A DNA stretch of 64,000 nt from Arthrobacter sp. C9C5. Its GTDB lineage: Bacteria; Actinomycetota; Actinomycetes; Actinomycetales; Micrococcaceae. The stretch is taken from positions 62,001-126,000 of the forward strand of contig NZ_JABFMX010000013.1 of NCBI RefSeq assembly GCF_013359735.1. The letters run 5' to 3'. Shown here in pieces: positions 56,588-64,000 of the stretch. Position numbers and translations under genes: made by a program. Under the pieces are notes generated by a model. It saw nothing but the letters and a program-made list of their open reading frames with translations, did no database searches and was not told where the DNA came from. Numbering within the stretch: the stretch's first letter is position 1; the number at the start of each line of letters is the position of its first letter.

Positions 56588-56959
56588 ATGAAATGTCCTG
56601 TGGATTCAGTAGACCTGGTAATGAGCGAACGAAGCGGCGTGGAGATCGACTACTGCCCGCAATGCCGCGGCGTGTGGCTGGACCGCGGCGAGCTCGACAA
56701 GATCATCGACCGTGCGGCGGAGGGCTTCGGCGCCTCCGCCCCGTCTCTTCCAGCCGCACCGCCAGCGGCGGCACCGACTCCGCCGGGACACATCCCGCCG
56801 CCGCTCTACGCTCCGGAACCGCGCCGGGACGACCGCCGGCCGGATGACCCGCGCTTTGACGACCGCCGCGACCGGCCCCGTTACGAGCAGCCGCGCTACG
56901 ACGACCGACGCCGGCCCAAGAAGAAGGAAGGCTGGCTGGGGGAGCTGTTCGACTTCTAG
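56588..56959 (+). CDS. TFIIB-type zinc ribbon protein
   Basis: The 123-residue protein begins MKCPVDSVDLVMSERSGVEI and continues DYCPQCRGVWLDRGELDKII, a zf-TFIIB domain with a CPQC pair and an upstream Cys. The remaining part is Pro/Arg/Asp-rich and disordered, with several DDRR repeats and a basic KKKEGW end. Its function is unknown. It converges with the bL12-like membrane genes. Confidence 0.85.
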   Translation: MKCPVDSVDLVMSERSGVEIDYCPQCRGVWLDRGELDKIIDRAAEGFGASAPSLPAAPPAAAPTPPGHIPPPLYAPEPRRDDRRPDDPRFDDRRDRPRYEQPRYDDRRRPKKKEGWLGELFDF

Positions 56960-56981
56960 GGTCCGCCCGCTCCGCCGCCCC

Positions 56982-57557
56982 TCACTCCTCGAGCAGGGCG
57001 ATGAACTCCTGGGCCTGCTTGAGGGAGATGTCCGAGTGCCGGGTCAGCGCGGCCGCTGCTGCCTCGGTGTCGCCGCTCTTGGCCAGGGTGCGGATCCGGC
57101 CGTAAATTTCGTCGTTGAGCATATTGCTGCTGACCTCGCGGGTGACGTCGCCCTTGCTGGCGATCGCCCGGTAGCGGTAGGGAAAGCGCTGCGGTGCGTC
57201 CTCGTCGTCGTCGTGGGCGGGCTGCTCGGGCGCCTGCTGTGGACGGTAGGGCTGGGGGTGGGCCGCCAGGGCGCCCACCGCGTCCCTTGAGGCGCGGAGG
57301 CCCTCGCCGGTGGCTTCCAGGTACAGCTTGATGGCGGCCATCGCCTGGCCCTGGGCGATCAGGGCATACAGGCGTCGGTGCTGCTCTTGGTCCAGGCGGG
57401 CGGCGGCAGTGCGGGCGAGCTCCGCTGAGTTGCGGATGGGCTGCGGGGACGCGTCCTGCGGGGTTTGCGGCCGACGGCGCCCGATCGCACGTGCGGCAAC
57501 TGCGACGCCGAGGCCCACGAGCACGAGGATCAGGATGGGGACTAGCAGGGCTTCCAT
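56982..57557 (-). CDS. Membrane-anchored protein with bL12-like hairpins (A)
   Basis: The 191-residue protein has an N-terminal membrane helix (LLVPILILVLVGLGVAVAARAI) and a short basic region. A segment QGQAMAAIKLYLEATGEGLR (about residues 70-90) resembles the helix-turn-helix of ribosomal protein bL12 C-terminal domain. A second similar segment (AKSGDTEAAAAALTRHSDIS) lies near the C-terminus. A Pro/Asp-rich acidic linker separates them. The start is the ATG at 57557, only 3 nt from the stop of protein B upstream. I do not know the function. Confidence 0.8.
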   Translation of the reverse strand: MEALLVPILILVLVGLGVAVAARAIGRRRPQTPQDASPQPIRNSAELARTAAARLDQEQHRRLYALIAQGQAMAAIKLYLEATGEGLRASRDAVGALAAHPQPYRPQQAPEQPAHDDDEDAPQRFPYRYRAIASKGDVTREVSSNMLNDEIYGRIRTLAKSGDTEAAAAALTRHSDISLKQAQEFIALLEE

Positions 57558-57560
57558 AGA

Positions 57561-58028
57561 CTACAGCCGATCTACGTAATTCTTGGCGGTCAAAAGATCT
57601 GAGTGGGTGGCCTGCCGCAGCAGTTTGATGGCCTGTACCTTGTGGCCGGACCGGGCCAGGGCCTGGAGCTGAAGCGCGAACTGGGGATTAAGCTGGCCGC
57701 CGGGCAGCACCGCGCCAGGGTAGCCCGGCTGCGTCCTGTCGCTAAAGGGGCCCCGGACGCCCTGCGAAGCCGCGCGGGCGTGCTCAGCCTGCTGCGACTG
57801 CTGCTGTTCGTTCTGGCTCGGGCGGGTCGCGGCATCCACCCGGGCTCGGGCCGCTGTAGCGGCCTTCACCTGGGCCTCGTAGTGGGCGCGGGAGCGCATG
57901 GCCAATTCCAACTGGTAGCGCTCGGCGTCGGAGATACCGAAATTACGCGGCTTCAAAGCCGCGGCGACTGCCCACAGCACGCCCGCGAGGATGAGGGCAG
58001 GCAGTATGACTATCAAGACATCGCCCAT
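57561..58028 (-). CDS. Membrane-anchored protein with bL12-like hairpin (B)
   Basis: The 155-residue protein has an N-terminal membrane segment (VLIVILPALILAGVLWAVAAAL) and a predicted helical, Ala/Gln/Arg-rich central region. The C-terminal KVQAIKLLRQATHSDLLTAK (followed by NYVDRL) fits the bL12 C-terminal pattern K-x3-IK-x2-R-x2-T-x3-L-x2-AK-x2-V. The ATG at 58028 is used; an in-frame GTG lies two codons upstream. It is 3 nt upstream of protein A in the same orientation, so the two are probably co-expressed and possibly partners. Confidence 0.8.
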   Translation of the reverse strand: MGDVLIVILPALILAGVLWAVAAALKPRNFGISDAERYQLELAMRSRAHYEAQVKAATAARARVDAATRPSQNEQQQSQQAEHARAASQGVRGPFSDRTQPGYPGAVLPGGQLNPQFALQLQALARSGHKVQAIKLLRQATHSDLLTAKNYVDRL

Positions 58029-58694
58029 GGCCACAGCTTATGCCAGATAGCAGTTATCCACAGCATATTCGGGGTTTCGCATACAGGCCGTGGCCAAGAG
58101 CGTCAATTTGCGGCCTTCCGCGTGACAAGCATCACAGAATTCGCATATTTGGTCCCTTCTGTGGCCCGGGCCGCCAGCGGCTATCCCCAGCCGCCAGCCG
58201 CCAGCTGTGGATGAAGCTTGGCGAAAATTGTTTTTCATCCACAAGGAAAAACGGGCATTTCCGCAGGTCAGGCGGCTATTAAGAGCGAAAGAATTCTTCT
58301 ATCCACAGGCGTTCCCACAGGCTGTGCACAAGCACGGGGCAGTAGTCCACAACTTATCCACAGGGAAGCCGGAGGGGCGGGTTGGTGCGGACCCGATCGG
58401 GGGATAACGTAGCGGGAGACCAGGTTGTTGGCACCGAAATCCGGCCCCGGCTACACGCCACCGGATAGGGCGGGGAGCGGCCCCGCAAGCTGCCGCCGGA
58501 GCCGCCCCGCGGGGCTACCGCCGCCTCCGCGTGCCGGACAAAGTGTCGGAGCCTGCTGCTAGTAATGAACTGGTGAAGGCCTGCCGGATCATCCGGCACC
58601 ACGACATCACGGCATTACAACACGCACTACAACAGATGGCCTAAGCGCCGCCGGCGAACACCATTCCGCCGGCACACAATGAAGGACGGCAGTT
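58029..58694. other. dnaB upstream region with a DnaA-box cluster
   Basis: No gene is seen in this 666-bp region. Perfect DnaA boxes TTATCCACA lie at 58054-58062 and 58354-58362. One-mismatch boxes are TGTGGATGA (58206-58214), TCATCCACA (58235-58243), CTATCCACA (58299-58307), TAGTCCACA (58343-58351) and the minus-strand site at 58323-58331. The pair at 58206-58215 and 58234-58243 forms an inverted repeat TGTGGATGAA / TTCATCCACA. This density matches oriC, 47 kb away. It suggests DnaA control of dnaB or a DnaA-titrating site. Confidence 0.65.
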
Positions 58695-60077
58695 TTGTCA
58701 GTTACGCATCTGGACTCGGTCGAGGGCACTCGGGGAGCCGAAGGCAGCCGCAAGCCGCCGCAGGACATCCCCGCGGAGCAGTCCGTGCTGGGCGGCATGA
58801 TGCTGTCCAAGGATGCCATTGCGGACGTCGTGGAGATCCTCCGCGGCCAGGACTTCTACCGCCCGGCGCACGAAACCATCTACGAAGCGATCATCGACCT
58901 GTACGGCCGCGGTGAGCCCGCCGATGCCGTCACCGTCTCGGACGAGCTGACTAAGCGCGGCGAAATCAACCGGATCGGCGGCCCGGCCTACCTGCACGAG
59001 CTGATCCAGACCGTACCTACCGCCGCGAACGCCGGCTACTACGCCGAAATCGTGGCCGAACGGGCCGTCCTGCGCCGGCTGGTCAACGCCGGCACCAAGA
59101 TCGTCCAGCTCGGCTACGGGCAGGACGGCGAGGTGGAGGACCTGGTCAACCAGGCCCAGGCCGAGGTCTACGCCGTGGCTGAGCGGCGTACCGCCGAGGA
59201 CTACGTCGTCCTCAAGGACGTGATGGAATCCACCGTGGATGAAATCGAAGCGTCCGGGCACCGCGGCGAAGGCATGGTTGGTGTCCCCACCGGTTTCTAC
59301 GAACTCGACGAGTTGACCCACGGCCTGCACCCCGGCCAGATGATCGTCATCGCCGCGCGCCCCGCCGTCGGTAAATCCACCTTCGCGCTGGACTTCGCCC
59401 GTTCCGCGGCAATCAAGAACAACCTCGCCACCGTCATGTTCTCCCTGGAAATGGGGCGGAACGAGATCGCGATGCGCCTGCTGTCCGCGGAAGCCACGAT
59501 CGGGCTGCAGGATCTGCGCAAGGGCACCATCAAGGACGAGCAGTGGTCCAAGATTGCCACCACCATGGGCCGGATGAACGACGCCCCGCTGTTCATCGAC
59601 GACAGCCCCAACATGTCGCTGATGGAAATCCGCGCCAAGTGCCGCCGGCTGAAGCAGCAACACGACCTCAAGTTGGTCATCCTCGACTACTTGCAGCTCA
59701 TGAGCTCGGGCAAGAAGGTCGAATCGCGCCAGCAGGAAGTCTCGGAATTCTCCCGTGCCCTGAAACTGCTGGCCAAGGAACTCCAGGTTCCGGTGATCGC
59801 GCTCTCGCAGCTGAACCGTGGCTCCGAGCAGCGCCAGGACAAGCGCCCCATGGTGTCCGACCTCCGTGAGTCCGGTTCCATCGAGCAGGACGCCGACATG
59901 GTCATCCTGCTGCACCGCGAAGACGTCTACGACAAGGAGTCTCCGCGCGCCGGCGAGGCGGACATCCTCATCGCCAAGCACCGTAACGGCCCCACCAAGG
60001 ACATTGTGGTCGCGTTCCAGGGCCACTACTCCCGCTTCGCCAACATGGCGGGGGACGCAGGCGGAGGCGGCTTCTAG
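58695..60077 (+). CDS. dnaB: Replicative DNA helicase DnaB
   Basis: The hexameric 5'-3' fork helicase, 460 residues. The N-terminal domain has IPAEQSVLGGMMLSKDAIAD. The RecA-like domain has Walker A ARPAVGKSTFALDFA near residue 225, Walker B region LKLVILDYLQLMSSG, the DnaB sensor SQLNRGSEQRQDKRPMVSDL, then EQDADMVILLHREDVYD and a C-terminal Gly-rich end. No intein is present. TTG start behind GAAGGA. It is loaded by DciA (6581). Confidence 0.97.
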   Translation: MSVTHLDSVEGTRGAEGSRKPPQDIPAEQSVLGGMMLSKDAIADVVEILRGQDFYRPAHETIYEAIIDLYGRGEPADAVTVSDELTKRGEINRIGGPAYLHELIQTVPTAANAGYYAEIVAERAVLRRLVNAGTKIVQLGYGQDGEVEDLVNQAQAEVYAVAERRTAEDYVVLKDVMESTVDEIEASGHRGEGMVGVPTGFYELDELTHGLHPGQMIVIAARPAVGKSTFALDFARSAAIKNNLATVMFSLEMGRNEIAMRLLSAEATIGLQDLRKGTIKDEQWSKIATTMGRMNDAPLFIDDSPNMSLMEIRAKCRRLKQQHDLKLVILDYLQLMSSGKKVESRQQEVSEFSRALKLLAKELQVPVIALSQLNRGSEQRQDKRPMVSDLRESGSIEQDADMVILLHREDVYDKESPRAGEADILIAKHRNGPTKDIVVAFQGHYSRFANMAGDAGGGGF

Positions 60078-60091
60078 AGCAAGGCAGCCTG

Positions 60092-61051
60092 TTAGAGGAG
60101 GTGGTTGGGCAGTCGGTTTCCGGGCGCCCGGCCCCGGATCTCGAGCAGCTCCCGGGCGTGGGCGTGCAACCGCTTGTCCTCCTCGGACACCGGAACCCAT
60201 TGCGGGATCGGGACGGAGGTTCCGCTCTCGTCGCGGGCCACCATGACGGTCAGGCAGTACGTGGTGAGGTTCAGTTCGTGCCCTTTGGGATCCCCGGAGC
60301 GGACATGGACGGCTATGTGCATGCCTTTCGTTCCCGTGTAGACCAGCCGGGCCTCCACCTCCACCAGGTGCCCGATCAGCAGCGGCCGGTAGAACCGCAC
60401 GCCGCCGGAGAAGACCGCAACGGTGTCCTTCCCGCAGTAGCGCGAGGCACAAACGTAGGCCGCCTCATCGATCCACTTCATGACGATTCCGCCGTGGACC
60501 TTGCCGCCCCAGTTCACGTCCGTGGGGGCGGCCATGAACCGCAGCGTGACACGTTCGGCGGTTCCGGCGTCGGTGTACTCCTGGCCGCTCATGGCTTCGA
60601 CGATGTCCTCGCGGACCTTGATCCGGGCCAGTGCATGCTCGCGCTGCTCAATTTCCGCCGGCGTCGTCGGTTCGAACTGCGGCACCGGAATCGGCTTGCC
60701 GTCCTCGCCCACCGCCACGAAGATCACCATGCACTGGCTGCGCATCGTGGCCGGCCCGCCCTTGGGGTCGCCGGAGGAGACCACGGTGCGGATGTGCATC
60801 GAGGACCGGCCGGTGTAGACGATGGTGGCGGTAACTTCGACCATGTCCCCGCTGTTGACCGGATCCGCGAAGTGGATGTTCCCCACATAGGCGGTCACGC
60901 AATAGGACTTCGCCCAGCCGACGGCGGCGGCATACGCAGCCTTGTCCACCCACTCCAGGACCGTCCCCGCGTCCACCGAGCCGCTGTGGCCCACGTCCGT
61001 GGGGGCGGCCAGGAAGCGCAGGGTGACGGCGTTGGCGGAAGTCTCACTCAT
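60092..61051 (-). CDS. Acyl-CoA thioesterase, double hot-dog
   Basis: The 319-residue protein has two tandem hot-dog domains, each with the pattern LRFxAAPTDV and later a WVDKAAYAAA / WIDEAAYVCA helix. It therefore resembles two-domain acyl-CoA thioesterases (ACOT7-like) that hydrolyse fatty acyl-CoA. The start is the ATG at 61051 (MSETSANAVTLRFLAAPTDV); an earlier frame opening has no family match. It is convergent with dnaB (14 nt). Confidence 0.88.
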   Translation of the reverse strand: MSETSANAVTLRFLAAPTDVGHSGSVDAGTVLEWVDKAAYAAAVGWAKSYCVTAYVGNIHFADPVNSGDMVEVTATIVYTGRSSMHIRTVVSSGDPKGGPATMRSQCMVIFVAVGEDGKPIPVPQFEPTTPAEIEQREHALARIKVREDIVEAMSGQEYTDAGTAERVTLRFMAAPTDVNWGGKVHGGIVMKWIDEAAYVCASRYCGKDTVAVFSGGVRFYRPLLIGHLVEVEARLVYTGTKGMHIAVHVRSGDPKGHELNLTTYCLTVMVARDESGTSVPIPQWVPVSEEDKRLHAHARELLEIRGRAPGNRLPNHLL

Positions 61052-61245
61052 GGAAGTGAGTGTACTGACGGTCCGCCGAACCGCCGTCGGCGGCCGACAC
61101 AAACCCGGCGCCGGCCGCCACAGACGCTGCCACAGACGCTGCCATGAGTGCAGCGCCCGCGGCGGGGACGACGGAGGCCGGGACGACGGCGGGCGGCCGC
61201 CACAAGGTGACCGCCCGCCGTCGAACGCTGCTGCCGCAGCCGCGC

Positions 61246-61680
61246 CTAGGCCAGGGCGCTGAGCTTGGAGCCGGTGCGGCCGAAGACGGCCCCATCCACG
61301 GAGACTTTGCCCGCACCGACGAGCGCCACGGCCAGGGCCGCGGCGGCCAGGATCAGCACCAGTTCGTAGCCGCCCGCAGCGACAAATATTCCAGCCGGAG
61401 CATGAACCAGGAAGAGGGCGCCCAGCATGTCCACCGCGAGCAGCAGGGCGAACACGCCGGTGAGTACGCCGAGAATCAGGGCGATGCCGCCGGCCAGCTC
61501 CAGCGTGGCGACGACCGGGGCGACAAGGTTGGCGGCCGGGACACCCATCTGGGCAAAGGCGGCCTGGGTTCCCGGGATGGTGAACTCGCTGAATTTCTGC
61601 CAGCCGTGGGCGGCGAAGAGGAATCCGGTGACGATGCGCAGGATGGTGCGGGCCGTGGTGGTGAGCGTGGGCTGGTTCAT
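61246..61680 (-). CDS. DoxX family membrane protein
   Basis: The 144-residue protein has four membrane helices (ILRIVTGFLFAAHGWQKFSEF, ATLELAGGIALILGVLTGVFALLLAVDMLGALF, GGYELVLILAAAALAVALVG). It is a member of the DoxX/SURF4-like group often induced by redox or organic-peroxide stress. Two MarR-type palindromes lie 64-115 bp upstream. Function unresolved. Confidence 0.85.
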   Translation of the reverse strand: MNQPTLTTTARTILRIVTGFLFAAHGWQKFSEFTIPGTQAAFAQMGVPAANLVAPVVATLELAGGIALILGVLTGVFALLLAVDMLGALFLVHAPAGIFVAAGGYELVLILAAAALAVALVGAGKVSVDGAVFGRTGSKLSALA

Positions 61681-61743
61681 GGAAATACCGTTCTAAAGTT
61701 CGGGTGGGTGGCGCTGCAGGCGGGGGCGTCCCGCAGTAGTTTT

Positions 61744-61759
61744 AGTTGAAGATTCAACT
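61744..61759. promoter_or_regulatory. MarR-type palindrome 1
   Basis: AGTTGAAGATTCAACT: 7-bp arms AGTTGAA / TTCAACT with a 2-bp spacer. Together with palindrome 2 (centres 34 bp apart) it looks like an operator pair for a MarR-family repressor controlling the DoxX gene, the MATE gene, or both. No regulator gene lies in the window. Confidence 0.65.
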
Positions 61760-61775
61760 GCCAGTGTTGCGGTGC

Positions 61776-61795
61776 TTAGTTGAAATGTCAACTAA
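61776..61795. promoter_or_regulatory. MarR-type palindrome 2
   Basis: TTAGTTGAAATGTCAACTAA: 8-bp arms TTAGTTGA / TCAACTAA with a 4-bp spacer. It is the better of the two sites and lies 33 bp before the MATE start. Confidence 0.7.
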
Positions 61796-61828
61796 TGCGA
61801 AGCCGTTCGGCGCCGCTAGGGTGGTTCC

Positions 61829-63196
61829 GTGCCCGCCTCCTTTCCGACTCCCGCAACCCTTCCGCCGCCGGCAACCCGGCGGCGGGAAATCCTCCGCCTG
61901 GCCGTGCCCGCCTTCGGGGCGCTGATCGCCGAGCCGCTCTTCCTGCTCGCGGACTCCGCGATCGTGGGGCACCTGGGCGTGGCCCAGCTTGCCGGCGTCG
62001 GACTGGCCTCGGCGGTGCTGCACACCGCGGTGGGGCTGATGGTATTCCTCGCCTATTCCACAACCCCCGCCGTCGCGCGCGCGATCGGCAACGGCCAGCT
62101 GCCCAGGGCCCTCGCGGCCGGACGCGATGGCGTCTGGCTCGGGCTGCTGCTCGGCGTTGGCCTGGCCGCGGCCGGATTCTTCGCCGCCGAACCGCTCCTG
62201 GACCTGATGGGCGCCCGCGGCGAGGTTCGATCCTTTGCCGTGGATTACCTGCGCTGGTCCATGCCGGGCCTGGTGGCCATGCTGCTCATCTTCGCGGGCA
62301 CCGGAGTGCTGCGGGGCCTGCAGGACACCCGGACCCCGCTGGCCGTGGCGGCCGCCGGCTTCACCGTAAACATCGTGCTGAACCTCTTCCTGGTCTACGG
62401 GCTGCAGCTCTCCGTCACCGGGTCGGCCCTGGGCACCAGCATCGCCCAGTGGGCCATGGCCCTGGTCTACGTTGTGATGGTGCAGCGCAACGCCCGCAAC
62501 CACGGGGTGACCCTGATCCCCGACTGGCGCGGCATCCGGTCGCTGGCCAGGGTGGGTTCCTGGCTGATGCTGCGGACCCTCAGCCTGCGCATCGCGATCC
62601 TCGCCACGGTGCTGGTCGCCACCGCCCAGGGACCGGTGAACCTCGCCGCCCACCAGCTCGCGATGACCATCTTCACCTTCCTGGCCTTCGCCCTCGACGC
62701 CCTCGCGATCGCCGCCCAGGCCCTGATCGGCAAGGAACTCGGCGCCTCCCGCCCCGCGGCGGTGCGGGAACTCACCGGAACCATGGTCCGCTGGGGGCTC
62801 GGCTTCGGGGTGCTGACCGGACTCGTGCTGGCCGCAGCCGCGCCGTGGGCGGGGCGGCTGTTCACCCCCGACGCCGGGGTCCAGTCGGCCCTCACGCTCG
62901 CCCTCTGGGTGCTGGCCGCCGGGCAGCCGATCGCGGGCTACGTCTTTGTCCTCGACGGAGTGCTGATCGGCGCCGGGGACGCACGCTATCTGGCGATTGC
63001 CGGCGTCGTGAATCTTGCCGCCTACCTGCCGCTGCTGCTGGCGGTCCGGCTGTCCGGGGCCGACGGCGGCGCGGCGCTGCTCTGGCTCTGGGCGGCCTTC
63101 TCGCTGGGCTACATGCTGGCCCGCGCGCTCACTCTCGGGCTGCGGGCACGCACGGACCGGTGGATGCTGCTCGGCGCCCACGGAGGCACCCACTAA
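61829..63196 (+). CDS. MATE family multidrug/metabolite exporter (DinF-like)
   Basis: The 455-residue protein has twelve helices. The N-terminal part is LAVPAFGALIAEPLFLLADSAIVGHLG, with the conserved E-P and D residues of the MATE family, then GLQDTRTPLAVAAAGFTVNIVLNLFLVYG. It expels small organic compounds using H+ or Na+. GTG start with no strong ribosome site. It lies divergent from DoxX across the two MarR-type palindromes. A 197-residue membrane protein gene follows 9 nt later. Confidence 0.9.
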   Translation: MPASFPTPATLPPPATRRREILRLAVPAFGALIAEPLFLLADSAIVGHLGVAQLAGVGLASAVLHTAVGLMVFLAYSTTPAVARAIGNGQLPRALAAGRDGVWLGLLLGVGLAAAGFFAAEPLLDLMGARGEVRSFAVDYLRWSMPGLVAMLLIFAGTGVLRGLQDTRTPLAVAAAGFTVNIVLNLFLVYGLQLSVTGSALGTSIAQWAMALVYVVMVQRNARNHGVTLIPDWRGIRSLARVGSWLMLRTLSLRIAILATVLVATAQGPVNLAAHQLAMTIFTFLAFALDALAIAAQALIGKELGASRPAAVRELTGTMVRWGLGFGVLTGLVLAAAAPWAGRLFTPDAGVQSALTLALWVLAAGQPIAGYVFVLDGVLIGAGDARYLAIAGVVNLAAYLPLLLAVRLSGADGGAALLWLWAAFSLGYMLARALTLGLRARTDRWMLLGAHGGTH

Positions 63197-63205
63197 ACTG
63201 GGCAG

Positions 63206-63799
63206 GTGACTTTCCCCGCAGACCCCCAAGCCTCGACTGCCCTGCCCGCCGCCCCGGACCTGTGGAAGCCAGTGCTGCTCCGGGCCGTCATCGCGCTGGC
63301 GTTCGGCGCCGTTACGGTGTTCTGGGCAGCGCCTCCTGTTGCCGGCATGGGCTGGGCCGGCGGCCTCTATCTGCTGGCCACCGGCTTGGTGCTGCTCGGG
63401 AGCGTCAAGAAGACCGGTTTGCCGCACGGGGACCGGACTGCCAAGATCCTGGCCGGCGCGGGGGCCGTCCTGACCGGAACCGGGGCAGCTGTGGGACTGC
63501 TCCCTGGCAACCTGGTGTTCGGCATCATCGGCGCCCTCGGCCTGGGTTTCGCCGGCGCCGCGGAGCTCTACCTGGGCATGGCCGCCCGCCGCCGCTCCGT
63601 CCTGGCGCGGGACTGGATCGCCTCCGGAGTGATCGGGCTGGGCACCGCCGTGGCGCTGCCGTTCTTTATTGACCTCGGCCCGCACGCGCTGCTCGGCGTG
63701 GCCGGCGGAGGCGCGATCATCAGCGGGGTGCTGTGGACCCTGGCCGGACTGACCCTGCGGCATGATGCGCGGGACGTATCCGCCGAGGCCGTAAACTAG
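63206..63799 (+). CDS. Polytopic membrane protein, HdeD/DUF308-like
   Basis: The 197-residue protein has about six hydrophobic segments (VLLRAVIALAFGAVTVFWAA, GGLYLLATGLVLLGSV, ILAGAGAVLTGTGAAVGLL, LVFGIIGALGLGFAGAAELYLG, WIASGVIGLGTAVALPFFI, LLGVAGGGAIISGVLWTLAGL). It resembles the DUF308/HdeD group in size and helix spacing, but I cannot confirm the family. GTG start, 9 nt after the MATE stop, probably co-transcribed. An inverted repeat (63809-63827) follows. Confidence 0.6.
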   Translation: MTFPADPQASTALPAAPDLWKPVLLRAVIALAFGAVTVFWAAPPVAGMGWAGGLYLLATGLVLLGSVKKTGLPHGDRTAKILAGAGAVLTGTGAAVGLLPGNLVFGIIGALGLGFAGAAELYLGMAARRRSVLARDWIASGVIGLGTAVALPFFIDLGPHALLGVAGGGAIISGVLWTLAGLTLRHDARDVSAEAVN

Positions 63800-63808
63800 T
63801 ACGAACAG

Positions 63809-63827
63809 GTTCTACCCTGCGTAGAAC
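63809..63827. other. 7-bp inverted repeat
   Basis: GTTCTAC and GTAGAAC with loop CCTGC lie 9 nt after the membrane protein stop and 57 nt before the next start. It may be a weak terminator or an operator for the next gene. Confidence 0.45.
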
Positions 63828-63884
63828 AACCGCGGTATCACGACTGCCACGCCAAGCCGGCGCTGGCGGCAGGAGGAAAGCACC

Positions 63885-64000
63885 TTGGCAGAGCAGAATT
63901 CAGGAGAACGCCGCAGCCTGCGGACTTCGGTCAAGGGTCCTCTCATGTTCTCCGCGTTCTGGGCAGTGCTGGCCTTCTTCGCCGTCCTGATCTTCGCCTC
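63885..64000 (+). CDS. Membrane protein, N-terminal part (cut at window end)
   Basis: The TTG start follows AGGAGG with an 8-nt spacer. The visible part MAEQNSGERRSLRTSVKGPL is a polar basic lead. It is followed by the start of a membrane helix (MFSAFWAVLAFFAVLIFA) running off the window. Function unknown. Confidence 0.65.
   Translation, partial: MAEQNSGERRSLRTSVKGPLMFSAFWAVLAFFAVLIFA

Overview
The window is a high-G+C actinobacterial chromosome segment centred on the replication origin. Gene order and protein features fit the Micrococcaceae (Arthrobacter / Pseudarthrobacter-like): the order is gyrA-gyrB-dciA-recF-gnd-dnaN-[oriC]-dnaA-rpmH-rnpA-yidD-yidC-jag-rsmG-parA-parB, then trxA-trxB-murJ-NUDIX against pcnA. 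This matches the classical actinobacterial origin neighbourhood (compare M. tuberculosis Rv3907c-Rv3924c plus dnaA-gyrA), with gnd inserted between dnaN and recF. The genus is inferred from synteny and protein style, not from a database search.

Layout. (1) 1-10494, all minus strand: tRNA-Ala(TGC), a 38-residue DLW-39-type gene, tRNA-Ile(GAT), a DUF3566 membrane protein, gyrA, gyrB, dciA, recF, gnd and dnaN. (2) 10495-12985: oriC, with DnaA boxes on both sides of dnaA and an AT-rich stretch next to dnaN. (3) 12986-18788, plus strand: ribosomal protein L34, RNase P protein, the YidD/YidC/Jag membrane-insertion set, RsmG, and the ParA/ParB segregation genes. (4) 18789-24133: about 5.3 kb with no convincing gene but a cluster of ParB-binding parS sites (nine counting one inside parA). 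One of these sites forms the stem of the apparent parB terminator. The region also holds scattered DnaA-box-like sequences and a small 36-bp tandem repeat. (5) 24134-30102, minus strand: thioredoxin and its reductase, a membrane protein with a kinase-N-lobe-like start and a discoidin-like extracellular end, MurJ lipid II flippase, and a NUDIX hydrolase. (6) 30273-52841: accessory and metabolic genes. They include CCA-adding enzyme, a histidine phosphatase, a zone of small ORFs with very strong ribosome sites, a GT87-like membrane glycosyltransferase, an FAD oxidoreductase, an ABC exporter divergent from a two-component system, a penicillin-binding protein, an ABC-F ATPase, an MFS transporter, a PAP2-diacylglycerol-kinase fusion, an ABC-2 transporter, an amino-acid permease and an M18 aminopeptidase. 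(7) 53091-60077: rpsF-ssb-rpsR-rplI, several small metabolic genes, two adjacent membrane-anchored proteins with bL12-like C-terminal hairpins, and dnaB preceded by a second dense DnaA-box cluster. (8) 60092-64000: thioesterase, DoxX protein with two MarR-type palindromes, MATE transporter and two membrane proteins, the last cut by the window edge.

The genes work mainly in chromosome replication, topology and segregation, in membrane-protein insertion, and in cell-wall assembly (MurJ, PBP, PAP2). I see no insertion sequence, prophage, CRISPR array or rRNA operon. The most unusual structures are the parS-rich non-coding centromere with an embedded parS/terminator palindrome, the dnaB-upstream DnaA-box cluster, the uncoupled MurJ/pseudokinase pair, the bL12-like membrane protein pair, and the small-ORF zone at 32.3-33.3 kb.
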